From Pseudomonadaceae bacterium SI-3 (GTDB taxonomy: Bacteria > Pseudomonadota > Gammaproteobacteria > Pseudomonadales > Pseudomonadaceae), in contig CP026511.1 in NCBI GenBank assembly GCA_004010935.1, positions 3,782,001 to 3,846,000 of the forward strand: a stretch of DNA of 64,000 nt. The letters run 5' to 3'. Below the pieces are notes generated by a model. The model was not told where the DNA came from and made no database searches. It saw only the letters and a list, made by a program, of their open reading frames with translations. A program made the position numbers and the translations under genes. This document shows positions 11,035 to 20,500 of this stretch, piece after piece (position 1 is the stretch's first letter; each line of letters begins with the position of its first letter).

Positions 11035-12009
11035 ATGAGCCAGAGCAGCCAGTTGATCGAGACTGCCCAGCGCACCATCCGCATGGAAATGGAGGCGGTG
11101 GAACAGCTCAGCACACGCATCGATGAACACTTCGTCAAAGCCTGCGAACTGATCCTTCAGAGTAAGGGCCGAGTCGTCGTCGTCGGCATGGGCAAGTCCG
11201 GGCACATCGGTAACAAGATCGCTGCCACGCTCGCCAGCACTGGCACCACGGCGTTCTTCGTACATCCGGCCGAGGCCAGCCATGGCGACATGGGAATGAT
11301 CACGCATGATGACGTGGTGCTGGCGCTTTCCAATTCGGGAACCACCAGCGAGATCGTCACCCTGCTGCCACTGATCAAGCGCCTCGGCATCACGCTGATC
11401 AGCATGACGGGCAATCCCGAGTCAGTGCTCGCAAAGGCGGCGGAGGTCAACATCGACGCGAGCGTCGCCATCGAGGCCTGCCCCCTGAACCTGGCACCAA
11501 CTTCATCGACCACCGTCAGCCTGGTACTGGGTGACGCGCTGGCGATTGCGCTGCTGGAAGCGCGCGGCTTTACTGCCGAGGACTTCGCCTTCTCACATCC
11601 GGGCGGCGCTTTGGGCAGACGCCTACTGCTGAAGGTCGAGCATGTGATGCACGCCGGTGATCGCCTGCCGCTGATCAATCGTGGCACATCCCTCCGCGAG
11701 GCTCTGCTGGAAATGACCCAGAAAGGACTTGGGATGACGGCCGTGGTAGAGGCAGACGGCCGCCTGGCGGGGATATTCACTGACGGCGACTTGCGTCGTA
11801 CGCTGGACAAGGGCATCGATGTTCGTCAGGCCAGCATCGATCAGGTCATGACACTGCACGGTAAGACCGCTCACTCCGACATGCTTGCGGCCGAAGCACT
11901 GAAAATCATGGAAGACAACAAGATCAACGCGCTCGTGGTGGTTGATGAAAACGACCGACCGATTGGCGCGTTGAACATGCACGATCTGTTGCGCGCAGGA
12001 GTGATGTAA
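11035..12009 (+). CDS. kdsD: Arabinose-5-phosphate isomerase
   Basis: Interconverts ribulose-5-phosphate and arabinose-5-phosphate, the first step of KDO synthesis for lipopolysaccharide. The 324-residue product has an N-terminal SIS domain (GMGKSGHIGNKIAATLASTGT near residue 52, SNSGTTSEI near 97) and two C-terminal CBS repeats from about residue 205 (HAGDRLPLI and the NKINALVVVDENDRPIG region). An in-frame start at 10795 exists, but its extension is arginine-rich and unlike the family, so ATG 11035 is used. It starts the KDO-LPS transport-rpoN gene run. Confidence 0.95.
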   Translation: MSQSSQLIETAQRTIRMEMEAVEQLSTRIDEHFVKACELILQSKGRVVVVGMGKSGHIGNKIAATLASTGTTAFFVHPAEASHGDMGMITHDDVVLALSNSGTTSEIVTLLPLIKRLGITLISMTGNPESVLAKAAEVNIDASVAIEACPLNLAPTSSTTVSLVLGDALAIALLEARGFTAEDFAFSHPGGALGRRLLLKVEHVMHAGDRLPLINRGTSLREALLEMTQKGLGMTAVVEADGRLAGIFTDGDLRRTLDKGIDVRQASIDQVMTLHGKTAHSDMLAAEALKIMEDNKINALVVVDENDRPIGALNMHDLLRAGVM

Positions 12010-12531
12010 GTGAACGACTTGTTACGACGTGCCCGCGACATTCGCCTGGCCATATTCGATGTGGACGGCGTGCTAACTGACGGCAAGCTGTACTTTCTTG
12101 TCGACGGCAGCGAATTCAAGACCTTCAATACCCTGGACGGCCACGGCATCAAGATGCTGATCAACTCCGGCGTACGCACCGCGATCATCAGCGGCCGCAA
12201 GACGCCTGTGGTTGAACGCCGGGCGCAAAACCTAGGCATCCAGCACCTTTATCAGGGGCGTGAGGACAAGCTCGTGGTGCTCGATGAATTGCTCGGCGAA
12301 CTCGGTCTCGACTACGCCGAGGTCGCCTATCTCGGCGATGACCTGCCGGACCTGCCAGTGATTCGCCGGGTAGGCCTGGGCATGGCGGTCGCCAGTGCCG
12401 ACGCGTTCGTTCGTCAGCATGCTCACGGCGTCACCACCGCCCGTGGTGGCGAGGGCGCGGCACGAGAATTCTGCGAACTGATCATGCGGGCCCAGGGCAG
12501 CCTCGAAGCCGCTCAGACCGCTTACCTCTAG
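12010..12531 (+). CDS. kdsC: 3-deoxy-D-manno-octulosonate 8-phosphate phosphatase
   Basis: HAD-superfamily phosphatase that releases phosphate from KDO-8-P. The 173-residue product carries the nucleophile motif FDVDGVLTDG near residue 18, AIISGRKTPVV near 60, and YLGDDLPDLPV near 107. It starts at GTG, immediately after the kdsD stop codon, with AGGAG inside the end of kdsD. The tight junction implies translational coupling. Confidence 0.94.
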   Translation: MNDLLRRARDIRLAIFDVDGVLTDGKLYFLVDGSEFKTFNTLDGHGIKMLINSGVRTAIISGRKTPVVERRAQNLGIQHLYQGREDKLVVLDELLGELGLDYAEVAYLGDDLPDLPVIRRVGLGMAVASADAFVRQHAHGVTTARGGEGAAREFCELIMRAQGSLEAAQTAYL

Positions 12532-12539
12532 AGGCATCC

Positions 12540-13112
12540 ATGCTAAGCAGACTCCGCTTCCCCGTCATTCTGCTATTGATCGCTCTGCTTCTGATCGCGA
12601 TTGGCTACTGGAACATTCGTCCCGAGAGCTTCATGCAGGACGCACCAGCGACTCAGGGCAAAGAGTCGCCCATCGACTTCTACGTCACCAACTCCCGTAC
12701 CGTGCAATACCAGCCGGACGGCAAGCGCAGCTATGAGCTGACTGCCGAAAAGGTGGAGCATATCAAGGCCAGCGATATCAGCTTGCTGACCCGCCCCGAC
12801 CTTCGTTCCTTTCGAGGTTCCGAGCTGCCGTGGCATGTAACCAGCGAGCGCGGCGAAGTGGGCCCGCAAGGCGAGGAAGTCGAGCTGATCGATAACGTCA
12901 GGATCGAACGCAATGACGCCAAGGGCCGTCCGACGATCATTACCACCAGCAGGATGACGGTGCTCCCCGAGAAGGATTATGCCGAGACCGGCCAACCCGT
13001 TAGAATCGTCGCCGCAAACGGTGTAACGACCGCTACGGGCATGAAAGCGTATCTAGATGAAGGCAGGATGCTCCTGCTATCCAACGTAAGAGGCCAGCAT
13101 GAGCTGCGTTAA
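12540..13112 (+). CDS. lptC: LptC, LPS transport bitopic protein
   Basis: Inner-membrane protein that takes LPS from LptB2FG and passes it to LptA. The 190-residue product has one N-terminal membrane helix (about residues 8-26) followed by an LptC/DUF1239 beta-jellyroll domain. Typical features are FYVTNSRTVQYQPDGKRSYEL and HVTSERGEVGPQGEEVELIDNV. GAGG lies six bases before the ATG. Its last 14 bases overlap lptA. Confidence 0.92.
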   Translation: MLSRLRFPVILLLIALLLIAIGYWNIRPESFMQDAPATQGKESPIDFYVTNSRTVQYQPDGKRSYELTAEKVEHIKASDISLLTRPDLRSFRGSELPWHVTSERGEVGPQGEEVELIDNVRIERNDAKGRPTIITTSRMTVLPEKDYAETGQPVRIVAANGVTTATGMKAYLDEGRMLLLSNVRGQHELR

Positions 13113-13647
13113 GACCCTCCCCTTTTTGATCGGTTTGACTATCTTCCTGCTCGGTTCGAACGCCCATGCGCTCCCAGAGGACCGCAACCAGCCTATCCGT
13201 GTGCAGGCCGACACCGCCGAACTGGACGACCGACAGGGCGTAGCCGTGTATCGCGGCGATGTTGTCATCACCCAGGGCACCATGAAAATTACTGGCGACA
13301 CGGTCACCATCACCCAGGACGAAAACGGTGATGTCGAGGTTTTCACCGCCATCGGCAAGCCGGCCTACTACGAGCAAAAACCAGCAGTAGACAAGGAAAT
13401 CGTCAAAGCCTATGGGCTAACCATCCAGTATTTCGCCGCGAACGAAAGGATCGTGTTGATCGACCAGGCCAAGGTCGTGCAGGAAGGCAACACTTTCGAA
13501 GGCGAAAAGATCGTCTATGACACCCAGCGGCAGATCGTCAATGCTGGTCGCGCCACCAATACCGACGTCACCACGCCACGCCCTCGTGTGGACATGGTCA
13601 TCCAGCCGCGTAATAAAGAACAGCCGGCAACGGAGCAGACCGAGTAA
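13099..13647 (+). CDS. lptA: LptA (LptH), periplasmic LPS bridge protein
   Basis: Periplasmic OstA-domain protein that polymerises into the bridge carrying LPS to the outer membrane. The 182-residue product has a signal peptide ([15 protein letters not shown]) followed by the OstA core: [23 protein letters not shown] and then [10 protein letters not shown]. Pseudomonas relatives are called LptH. The stop overlaps the lptB ATG (TAATG). Confidence 0.93.
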   Translation: MSCVKTLPFLIGLTIFLLGSNAHALPEDRNQPIRVQADTAELDDRQGVAVYRGDVVITQGTMKITGDTVTITQDENGDVEVFTAIGKPAYYEQKPAVDKEIVKAYGLTIQYFAANERIVLIDQAKVVQEGNTFEGEKIVYDTQRQIVNAGRATNTDVTTPRPRVDMVIQPRNKEQPATEQTE

Positions 13648-14372
13648 TGGCAATTCTCAAGGCCCAGCATTTAGCGAAGAGCTATAAGAGTCGTCAGGTC
13701 GTGCGTGATGTCAGTCTGTCCATCGAAAGCGGACAGATCGTGGGCCTGCTGGGCCCAAATGGTGCCGGCAAGACCACCTGCTTCTACATGATCGTCGGCT
13801 TGGTAAAAGCGGATCAGGGCCGGGTCCTGATCGACGACCAGGACGTGACGCACCTGCCCATGCACGGCCGAGCCCGAGCCGGTATTGGCTATCTGCCGCA
13901 GGAAGCCTCGATCTTTCGCAAGCTGTCGGTGGCCGACAACATTATGGCGATCCTGGAAACGCGCAAGGACCTTGATCGCGGCGGTCGGCAACAAGCCCTA
14001 GAAGGCCTGCTGCAGGAATTTCACATTCACCACATCCGCGACAGCCTCGGCATGAGCCTGTCCGGTGGCGAACGACGCCGCGTCGAGATAGCCCGCGCCC
14101 TGGCCACCGCACCCAAGTTCATTCTTCTTGACGAACCCTTCGCTGGCGTCGACCCGATCTCGGTCGGCGACATCAAGCAGATCATTCATCACCTGAAGGC
14201 CAAGGGCATCGGCGTACTGATCACCGATCACAACGTCCGCGAAACGCTGGATATCTGCGAAACCGCTTACATCGTTAATGACGGTCAATTGATCGCCGAG
14301 GGCGACGCCGAGACCATCCTGGCCAACCAGCTGGTCAAGGAAGTCTATCTGGGGCACGAATTCCGACTTTGA
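13647..14372 (+). CDS. lptB: LptB, LPS export ATPase
   Basis: Cytoplasmic ATPase of the LptB2FG extractor. The 241-residue product has Walker A GPNGAGKT near residue 36, the Q-loop in [23 protein letters not shown], Walker [14 protein letters not shown] and [10 protein letters not shown] with the switch histidine. The C-terminal YLGHEF ending is typical of LptB. lptF and lptG are not in this window, as is usual. Confidence 0.95.
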   Translation: MAILKAQHLAKSYKSRQVVRDVSLSIESGQIVGLLGPNGAGKTTCFYMIVGLVKADQGRVLIDDQDVTHLPMHGRARAGIGYLPQEASIFRKLSVADNIMAILETRKDLDRGGRQQALEGLLQEFHIHHIRDSLGMSLSGGERRRVEIARALATAPKFILLDEPFAGVDPISVGDIKQIIHHLKAKGIGVLITDHNVRETLDICETAYIVNDGQLIAEGDAETILANQLVKEVYLGHEFRL

Positions 14373-14426
14373 AGTTGTTTTTTCTGCCCGGACGAACCTA
14401 CAGGGCTAGGCAAAGGCTTCATTGGC

Positions 14427-14441
14427 AGGCATATAATTTGC
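14427..14441 (+). promoter_or_regulatory. Candidate rpoN promoter: TATAAT overlapped by a sigma-54-like site
   Basis: TATAAT at 14432-14437 is 80 bases before the rpoN ATG. The same bases read as AGGCAT-N5-TTGC, which has the spacing of the sigma-54 consensus TGGCAC-N5-TTGC with invariant GG and GC in place and two mismatches. The overlap could let sigma-54 occupy its own promoter. No convincing -35 is seen for the sigma-70 reading. Confidence 0.4.
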
Positions 14442-14517
14442 TTACACGGGCGCGCGGCGCCAGCGAAATCGGAACAGGCGCGGTTGCGCCGGCAAAAAAG
14501 GTTCGAAGTCCTCTGCC

Positions 14518-16035
14518 ATGAAACCATCGCTAGTCCTGAAGATGGGCCAGCAGCTGACGATGACACCGCAGCTGCAACAAGCCATACGATTGCTCCAGCT
14601 ATCCACGCTTGATCTCCAACAAGAGATTCAGGAAGCGCTGGATTCCAATCCCATGCTCGAGCGCGAAGAAGACGGGGATGATTTCGACAACTCCGATCCG
14701 ATGGCCGAGTCGGTCGAAAAGAAAAGCGAAAGCCCTTCAGCCGACTCGCCCGAGCAGAGCGAGCCGGACAATCACTATGACGAGCCCATCAATACCGTTG
14801 AGAACCTCGAAGAAGGCGACTGGGGCGACCGCATCCCCAATGAGCTGCCGGTAGACACCGCTTGGGAAGACATCTATCAGACCAGCGCCAGCAGCTTGCC
14901 GAGCAGCGATGACGATGAGTGGGATTTCACCAGCCGCACGTCCAGCGGCGAAAGCCTGCAAAGCCACCTGCTTTGGCAACTCAACCTCGCCCCGATGAGC
15001 GATACCGACCGTCTCATCGCGGCCACCCTGATCGATTGCATCAATCCACAGGGTTATCTCGACGAAACGCTTGAAGAAGTTCTCGAATCCTTCGATCCAG
15101 AACTTGAAATCGAACTCGATGAGATCGAAGTGGTTCTGCGCCGCATCCAACAGTTCGAGCCCGCAGGTATCGGTGCGCGGGATCTACGCGAGTGTCTGTT
15201 GTTGCAGCTTCGTCAACTACCCGAACGCACCGAGTGGCTGAGTGAGGCCATCCGGCTGGTGAGTGACCACCTGGATATTCTTGGCGGGCGCGATTACAGC
15301 TTGCTGATGCGCAGGATGAAGCTCAAAGAAGACGAACTGCGGCAGATCATCGACTTGATCCAAACGCTCAATCCACGCCCCGGCTCGCAGATCGAAGCCG
15401 GCGAGCCCGAATACGTGGTGCCTGACGTGATCGTGCGCAAGCACAATGGCCGCTGGCTGGTGGAGCTGAATCAGGAGGCAATGCCGCGCCTGAGGGTAAA
15501 CGCGCAATATGCCGGGTTCGTCAAACGCGCCGATTCCAGCGCGGATAACACCTTCATGCGAAACCAGCTGCAAGAAGCACGCTGGTTCATCAAAAGCCTG
15601 CTCAGCCGCAACGAAACGCTGATGAAGGTGGCCACCCAGATCGTCGAACATCAGCGGGGCTTTTTCGAGCACGGCGACGAGGCCATGAAGCCGCTAGTTC
15701 TGCACGACATCGCCGAAGCGGTGGGCATGCATGAGTCGACCATTTCGCGGGTCACGACGCAAAAGTTCATGCACACGCCCCGGGGCATCTACGAACTCAA
15801 GTACTTCTTTTCGAGCCATGTGAGCACTGCCGAAGGCGGCGAGTGCTCGTCTACCGCCATCCGCGCAATCATCAAGAAACTGGTGGCTGCGGAAAACCAG
15901 AAAAAGCCATTGAGCGACAGCAAGATCGCTGGTCTACTGGAAGAACAGGGGATTCAGGTCGCACGCCGCACCGTCGCAAAGTACCGCGAATCACTCGGTA
16001 TCGCGCCATCCAGCGAGCGCAAGCGGCTGATGTAA
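14518..16035 (+). CDS. rpoN: RNA polymerase sigma-54 factor
   Basis: Alternative sigma factor for nitrogen assimilation, motility, dicarboxylate use and other enhancer-dependent promoters. The 505-residue product has glutamine-rich region I ([22 protein letters not shown]), an acidic region II (about residues 55-130), the core-binding region, and the C-terminal RpoN box [10 protein letters not shown] near residue 485 that reads the -24 element. The downstream order hpf-ptsN-rapZ-npr is the classic rpoN neighbourhood. Confidence 0.96.
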   Translation: MKPSLVLKMGQQLTMTPQLQQAIRLLQLSTLDLQQEIQEALDSNPMLEREEDGDDFDNSDPMAESVEKKSESPSADSPEQSEPDNHYDEPINTVENLEEGDWGDRIPNELPVDTAWEDIYQTSASSLPSSDDDEWDFTSRTSSGESLQSHLLWQLNLAPMSDTDRLIAATLIDCINPQGYLDETLEEVLESFDPELEIELDEIEVVLRRIQQFEPAGIGARDLRECLLLQLRQLPERTEWLSEAIRLVSDHLDILGGRDYSLLMRRMKLKEDELRQIIDLIQTLNPRPGSQIEAGEPEYVVPDVIVRKHNGRWLVELNQEAMPRLRVNAQYAGFVKRADSSADNTFMRNQLQEARWFIKSLLSRNETLMKVATQIVEHQRGFFEHGDEAMKPLVLHDIAEAVGMHESTISRVTTQKFMHTPRGIYELKYFFSSHVSTAEGGECSSTAIRAIIKKLVAAENQKKPLSDSKIAGLLEEQGIQVARRTVAKYRESLGIAPSSERKRLM

Positions 16036-16113
16036 CGCCAGAGCACTGGTCGAATTCTTCCGATGGCGGGCTTGCTGCCCACCAATCCGCATGTGGCAAA
16101 AAGGAGATGCAGT

Positions 16114-16422
16114 ATGCAAGTCAACATCACTGGCCTTCACCTGGAAATCACAGAACCCCTGCGTGACTACGTCGAGGAGAAATTCGAGCGGTTAGAACGG
16201 CATTTCGATCGCATCATTGCCATTCAAGTCGTTCTTCAAGTCGAGAAGCTGAGGCAGAAGGCCGAAGCGACGTTGCATGTAGCTGGCCGCGAAGTTGTAG
16301 CCAACGCCGAGCACAGTGACATGTACGCCGCGATCGATCTGCTTGCGGACAAGCTTGATCGGCAGCTCATCAAACACAAAGAAAAACAGCTCGACCACCA
16401 TCAGGGCGCCCTGGCTCGCTAA
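16114..16422 (+). CDS. hpf: Ribosome hibernation promoting factor (short form)
   Basis: Binds the small subunit and helps form inactive 100S ribosomes in stationary phase. The 102-residue product has the HPF/YfiA pattern MQVNITGLHLEITEPLRDYVEEK and HSDMYAAIDLLADKLDRQL. AAGGAG stands eight bases before ATG 16114; a longer frame from 16063 is not family-like. The short length means no C-terminal dimerisation domain. Confidence 0.94.
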   Translation: MQVNITGLHLEITEPLRDYVEEKFERLERHFDRIIAIQVVLQVEKLRQKAEATLHVAGREVVANAEHSDMYAAIDLLADKLDRQLIKHKEKQLDHHQGALAR

Positions 16423-16428
16423 CCCATC

Positions 16429-16893
16429 ATGATCCGAATCGAAAATATCCTAACCCCCGGCCGCGCCCTAGTGGGCGTACCGGGCGGCAGCAAGAAGCGC
16501 GTCTTGGAGCAGATCGCCAAGGTGCTTGGTGGGGATCTGCCAGATCTTGATAGCCAAGCGATCTTTGAAAGCTTCATCGCCCGAGAAAAGCTTGGCTCAA
16601 CCGGGTTCGGCAATGGCATTGCGATCCCGCACTGCCGTATGCCCGGCTGCACATCGCCGCTCAGTGCAGTGCTGAGGCTCGATACGCCAGTAGATTTCGA
16701 TGCAATCGACGGCGCTCCCGTCGATCTATTGTTCGTACTGCTGGTGCCAGAAGCAGCCACCGATGAACATCTGGAGCTGCTTCGCCAGATTGCCAGCATG
16801 CTGGATCGCGAAGAGGTCCGTGAACGGCTGCGCGGGACCACGTCGGGCCAGGAACTGTATCAGGCTGTGGTGGATATTCAGAACGGTCGTTAG
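16429..16893 (+). CDS. ptsN: Nitrogen PTS EIIA component
   Basis: EIIA(Ntr), the regulatory output protein of the PTS-Ntr chain (PtsP to Npr to PtsN), which controls potassium, nitrogen and storage responses through its phosphorylation state. The 154-residue product has the PTS_EIIA_2 fold with the phosphorylated His68 in GIAIPHCRM. It starts six bases after the hpf stop. Confidence 0.94.
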   Translation: MIRIENILTPGRALVGVPGGSKKRVLEQIAKVLGGDLPDLDSQAIFESFIAREKLGSTGFGNGIAIPHCRMPGCTSPLSAVLRLDTPVDFDAIDGAPVDLLFVLLVPEAATDEHLELLRQIASMLDREEVRERLRGTTSGQELYQAVVDIQNGR

Positions 16894-17223
16894 TTGGCCG
16901 TCCGGTACAACCTAAGCGGTGGTTGGCAAGCCCAACCGCCGGGCTCCGTGAAACAAAGCCAAAGGCTGGACCGAGGTTAACAGACCGAAAAAACGCACCT
17001 TGATTGGCTATAGATGCGTTCTGACTGAGGTCGCGGCCGTGGCTGCTTTAACGAGACATGTCTGCTCGAGTGGTTTTCCAACAGCCTGCTAGGACAGAGC
17101 AATATTCTGTCGCCCTACGCTGAGCGAGGAAAGAAACGTGCCCCTTATCTGCCAAAACACACACTGCCGGCACGACGCGAAAAAAGGTTTTCAAGGCCAA
17201 GCCCGGCTGAATGGAACAGTTCG
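16894..17223 (+). other. 330-base gap between ptsN and rapZ
   Basis: No supportable coding frame is seen on either strand. It holds a 10-bp hairpin at 16917-16941 just after ptsN and a second inverted repeat GACAGA/TCTGTC at 17093-17111. The stretch is more AT-rich than its neighbours. It may hold a terminator and a separate rapZ promoter, or a small RNA. Confidence 0.5.
16917..16941 (+). terminator. Hairpin after ptsN
   Basis: CGGTGGTTGG pairs with CCAACCGCCG across a five-base loop (one G-U pair). It begins 24 bases past the ptsN stop. There is no T-run, so it may stabilise the 3' end or need Rho rather than act alone. Confidence 0.45.
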
Positions 17224-18081
17224 ATGCGGTTAATCATCGTCAGTGGGCGCTCTGGATCGGGCAAGAGCACTGCGCTAAATGTCCTTGAAGACAATGGTTT
17301 CTACTGTATCGACAACCTTCCCGCCGGCCTTCTGCCAGAGCTGGCAGAAAGGGCACTGTTGCACACAGAGCTGCTGCAGCCACAAGTCGCGGTATCTATT
17401 GATGCGCGCAACCTGCCGAGTCAACTAAAACGCTTTCCCGAGCTGCTCGAAGATGTCCGTGCCCGATATATCCAGTGCGATGTACTGTATCTTGATGCCG
17501 CCGACGAGACATTGCTCAAGCGATTTTCGGAGACCCGTAGGCGGCATCCGCTGACCAACCAGAACCGCTCCCTGGCCGAAGCCATCCGTGACGAAGAACT
17601 GCTTCTGGCGCCTATCATCGATCACGCCGACCTGAAGATCGACACCACACACCTGAATCTTTATCAGCTACGAGACACGCTGAAGCTGCGCCTGCTGGAC
17701 AAGCCAGAGCCGGGTACGGCTTTTCTCTTCGAGTCCTTTGGCTTTAAACGAGGTATGCCGGTGGACGCCGATCTGGTATTCGATGTGCGCTGCCTGCCCA
17801 ATCCCTACTGGAAGGCCGATCTGCGCGATTTCTCCGGACTGGATCAGCCTGTTGTCGATTATCTCGCTGCACAAACGGACGTCGAGGAAATGTTCCAAGA
17901 CATCCTGGCCTACTTGAGCAAATGGCTTCCCCGCTTCGCCGCCAGCAACCGCGCCTATGTCACGGTCGCCATTGGCTGCACCGGTGGACACCACCGCTCG
18001 GTCTATCTGGCCGAGCGGCTCGGTCATGCGCTGCGCGAACCTCTAAAGAACGTCCAGGTCCGCCACCGCGACCTGGCTTAG
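17224..18081 (+). CDS. rapZ: RNase adapter protein RapZ
   Basis: P-loop nucleotide-binding protein that in enteric bacteria guides RNase E to the sRNA GlmZ and senses glucosamine-6-phosphate. The 285-residue product has Walker A GRSGSGKS at residues 8-15, the DNLP segment near residue 32, and the conserved C-terminal RapZ segment [23 protein letters not shown]. It lies between ptsN and npr, but unusually far (330 bases) from ptsN. Confidence 0.94.
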   Translation: MRLIIVSGRSGSGKSTALNVLEDNGFYCIDNLPAGLLPELAERALLHTELLQPQVAVSIDARNLPSQLKRFPELLEDVRARYIQCDVLYLDAADETLLKRFSETRRRHPLTNQNRSLAEAIRDEELLLAPIIDHADLKIDTTHLNLYQLRDTLKLRLLDKPEPGTAFLFESFGFKRGMPVDADLVFDVRCLPNPYWKADLRDFSGLDQPVVDYLAAQTDVEEMFQDILAYLSKWLPRFAASNRAYVTVAIGCTGGHHRSVYLAERLGHALREPLKNVQVRHRDLA

Positions 18082-18089
18082 GAATACAC

Positions 18090-18362
18090 ATGCCGTCGTG
18101 TGAAATCACCATCATCAACAAGCTCGGTCTGCATGCCCGGGCAGCCGCCAAGTTTGTCGGAGTCGCTAATCGCTTCCCTTGCGACATCCGCTTGGGGCGC
18201 TGCCCGTCCAGCCTCATAGATGGCAAAAGCATCATGGCGGTGATGATGCTCGCTGCCAGCAAAGGCACCCGTTTGCACATGCAGACAGAGGGCGAGCAGG
18301 AGCATGAAGCGCTCCAGGCGCTGATCGCCCTGATCGAAGACTATTTCGAAGAAGGCGAATAG
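18090..18362 (+). CDS. npr: Phosphocarrier protein NPr
   Basis: HPr-like phosphocarrier of the nitrogen PTS (also ptsO), passing phosphate from PtsP to PtsN. The 90-residue product has the active His15 in NKLGLHARAAAKF and the SLIDGKSIMAVMML regulatory-serine segment. The ATG at 18090 is eight bases after the rapZ stop; the longer frame from 17922 lies inside rapZ. Confidence 0.93.
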   Translation: MPSCEITIINKLGLHARAAAKFVGVANRFPCDIRLGRCPSSLIDGKSIMAVMMLAASKGTRLHMQTEGEQEHEALQALIALIEDYFEEGE

Positions 18363-18401
18363 CAAGCGGCAAGCGCGGCGGAAAAAAGGGGCTTCAAGCC
18401 A

Positions 18402-18436
18402 GATAACGCCAAGTGTTTCCCTGTACGTTATCTTTT
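18402..18436 (+). terminator. Probable terminator of the rpoN-npr run
   Basis: GATAACG pairs with CGTTATC over a 17-base loop and is followed by TTTT. It lies between convergent npr and pmbA and points the right way for npr. The loop is long, so strength is uncertain. Confidence 0.5.
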
Positions 18437-18458
18437 CGCTTTACTTGCTACTGATTAC

Positions 18459-19805
18459 CTACTGTCCCGCCACCTTCATGCGCTCGATCAGCACCGACCC
18501 AGTGTGAATGCTGCTGCGCGACTCGACATCACAGCCAACCGCAACGATCTGCCGGAACATGTCCCGCAGGTTTCCCGCGATGGTCACCTCCTGCACCGGA
18601 AACTGAATCTCGCCGTTCTCGACCCAATAACCCCCGGCGCCGCGCGAATAGTCACCAGTCACCAGGTTCAAGCCCTGCCCCATCAGTTCGGTGACCAACA
18701 GCCCGCGCCCCATACGGCGGATCAGTGCGGCCTGGTCTTCATCACCTTGGGTGACGAAGAGGTTGTGTACCCCACCCGCATTGGCAGTGCTGGGCATGCC
18801 CAGCTTGCGCCCGGAATAGGTGCCAAGCACATAAGAGACCAGCTTGCCATTCTCGACGAACGGCTTGGCATAGGTCGCCAGGCCATCGCCGTCATAAGCC
18901 GAACTGGCCAGCCCGCGAGGCAGATGCGGACGTTCGTCGAGATTCAGCCATTCAGGAAACAGCGTCTGCCCCAGTGCGCCTTCCAGATAGGACGAGTTTC
19001 GATAGAGATTCCCGCCGGAGATTGCCGCGAGAAAATGTCCAAATAGCCCCGTCGCGAGGTCCGCAGAAAACAGCACCGGCACATCGCAGGTCGGTACAGG
19101 GCGCGCACCCAGTCGGCGAACGGCACGCTCGGCGGCACGCCGGCCAATCGACTCAGCAGAGGCCAGGTCAGCTGCCACACGCGAGACATCGTAGTGGTAA
19201 TCCCGCTGCATCTGCCCGTCGGCTTCGGCAATCATCACGCTGCTGAGGCTGTGACGAGAACTGCAGTAAGCACCAATGAAGCCATTGCTGTTGCCATAAC
19301 CACGGCACCCCTGGTGGGTGCTCAGGCTAGTGCCGTCGGCGTTGAGAATGCGTTTGTCCGTGGCGAAAGCCGCCGCCTCGCAACTGAGCGCCAGCTCGAT
19401 GGCTTCGTCAGGGGAGATCCCCCAAGGATGATAGAGATCCAGGTCCGGCACGTCCTTCGCCATCAACGCCGGATCAGCAAGCCCGGCAAACTCGTCGGCA
19501 GACGCGTGTTTGGCGATCGCCAAAGCAGCCGCTACGGTTTCGCGGACCGCTTCGTCGCCGCTGCCAGTCGTGCTCGCCGATCCTTTGCGCTGGCCGACGT
19601 AAAGCGTGATGCCGAAGCCCTGATCGCGATTGAATTCGACCGTTTCCACTTCGCGCTGGCGGACCGTTGTGGACAGGCCCTGCTCCATCGAGACGGAGAC
19701 TTCGCAGGCACTGGCGCCCTGTCGGCTGGCCTCCTCTAAGATCTTCTCAACCTTTTCGCGCAAGCCTGGCAACGCATGCGGACCGATCCCCTCGACTTCA
19801 CTCAT
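18459..19805 (-). CDS. pmbA: Metalloprotease-partner PmbA (TldE)
   Basis: Partner subunit of the TldD/TldE protease, which matures microcins, degrades CcdA in E. coli and trims modified peptides. The 448-residue product belongs to the TldD/PmbA family but lacks the HExxxH zinc motif found in TldD. Segments such as TGDYSRGAGGYWVENGEI near the C terminus are typical. GGAG lies five bases before ATG 19805. It is separated from tldD by the divergently read darP. Confidence 0.93.
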   Translation of the reverse strand: MSEVEGIGPHALPGLREKVEKILEEASRQGASACEVSVSMEQGLSTTVRQREVETVEFNRDQGFGITLYVGQRKGSASTTGSGDEAVRETVAAALAIAKHASADEFAGLADPALMAKDVPDLDLYHPWGISPDEAIELALSCEAAAFATDKRILNADGTSLSTHQGCRGYGNSNGFIGAYCSSRHSLSSVMIAEADGQMQRDYHYDVSRVAADLASAESIGRRAAERAVRRLGARPVPTCDVPVLFSADLATGLFGHFLAAISGGNLYRNSSYLEGALGQTLFPEWLNLDERPHLPRGLASSAYDGDGLATYAKPFVENGKLVSYVLGTYSGRKLGMPSTANAGGVHNLFVTQGDEDQAALIRRMGRGLLVTELMGQGLNLVTGDYSRGAGGYWVENGEIQFPVQEVTIAGNLRDMFRQIVAVGCDVESRSSIHTGSVLIERMKVAGQ

Positions 19806-19911
19806 ACATACTCCAACAACTGATTCGATCAAGTTGCAGCCAGCGGTGCTCGGCTGAGCTCCGTCGCTAGGCTACTGTTATCATGGCGGCATTACCTACT
19901 GGACCAGCCCC

Positions 19912-20433
19912 ATGTCTGATATTTCCGATCTCGACGGTTTCGAGGAAAAAAGCAAAACCCAGGTCAAGCGCGAACTGCATGCTCTCCAGGATCTGGGTGA
20001 ACGCCTCGCTACCTTAAAACCCGATGTGCTAGACCGCCTGCCACTTACCGATGCACTGCGCAAGGCGCTTGCCGACTCACCGAAACACACTGCGCATATC
20101 GCGCGCAAACGCCACCTGCAATACATCGGCAAACTGATGCGTGATCAGGATGTCGATGCCATCCTCGCCCTGGTCGACCAGCTCGATGCCTCGACCCGCC
20201 AGTACAACGAACGCTTCCACGCACTAGAGCGCTGGCGCGACCGTTTGATCGCTGGCAATGACGAGACACTCGAAGCCTTCATCATCGAATACCCCGAAAC
20301 AGACCGTCAGCACCTGCGCGGCCTGATCCGCCATGCCCAACACGAAGCTGCGCGGGACAAGCCGCCGGCCGCCAGCCGCAAGATCTTCAAGTACATCCGC
20401 GAGCTGGACGAAACCCAACGGGGATTGCGTTAA
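19912..20433 (+). CDS. darP: Ribosome-associated protein DarP (YjgA, DUF615)
   Basis: Factor bound to late 50S assembly intermediates in E. coli. The 173-residue basic product shows the DUF615 features [34 protein letters not shown] and the C-terminal [12 protein letters not shown]. It sits on the plus strand between pmbA and tldD, an arrangement I recall from P. aeruginosa. Confidence 0.92.
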   Translation: MSDISDLDGFEEKSKTQVKRELHALQDLGERLATLKPDVLDRLPLTDALRKALADSPKHTAHIARKRHLQYIGKLMRDQDVDAILALVDQLDASTRQYNERFHALERWRDRLIAGNDETLEAFIIEYPETDRQHLRGLIRHAQHEAARDKPPAASRKIFKYIRELDETQRGLR

Positions 20434-20472
20434 ACCATGCTGCAGGCCGCAACCTCGATCCATAAGCACAGC

Positions 20473-20495
20473 GCCGCAGGTCTCTAGCCTGCGGC
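20473..20495. terminator. Hairpin between convergent darP and tldD
   Basis: GCCGCAGG and CCTGCGGC form a perfect 8-bp stem with a seven-base loop in the 67-base gap between two converging genes. There is no T-run on either side, so the terminator role is inferred from position. Confidence 0.4.
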
Positions 20496-20500
20496 TGCCT

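Noticed and set aside
14422..14437. TTGGCA followed by TATAAT upstream of rpoN, read as a -24/-12 or -35/-10 pair
   Set aside because: Spacing is wrong for both (four bases between them); the shifted AGGCAT-N5-TTGC reading is the better sigma-54 match.
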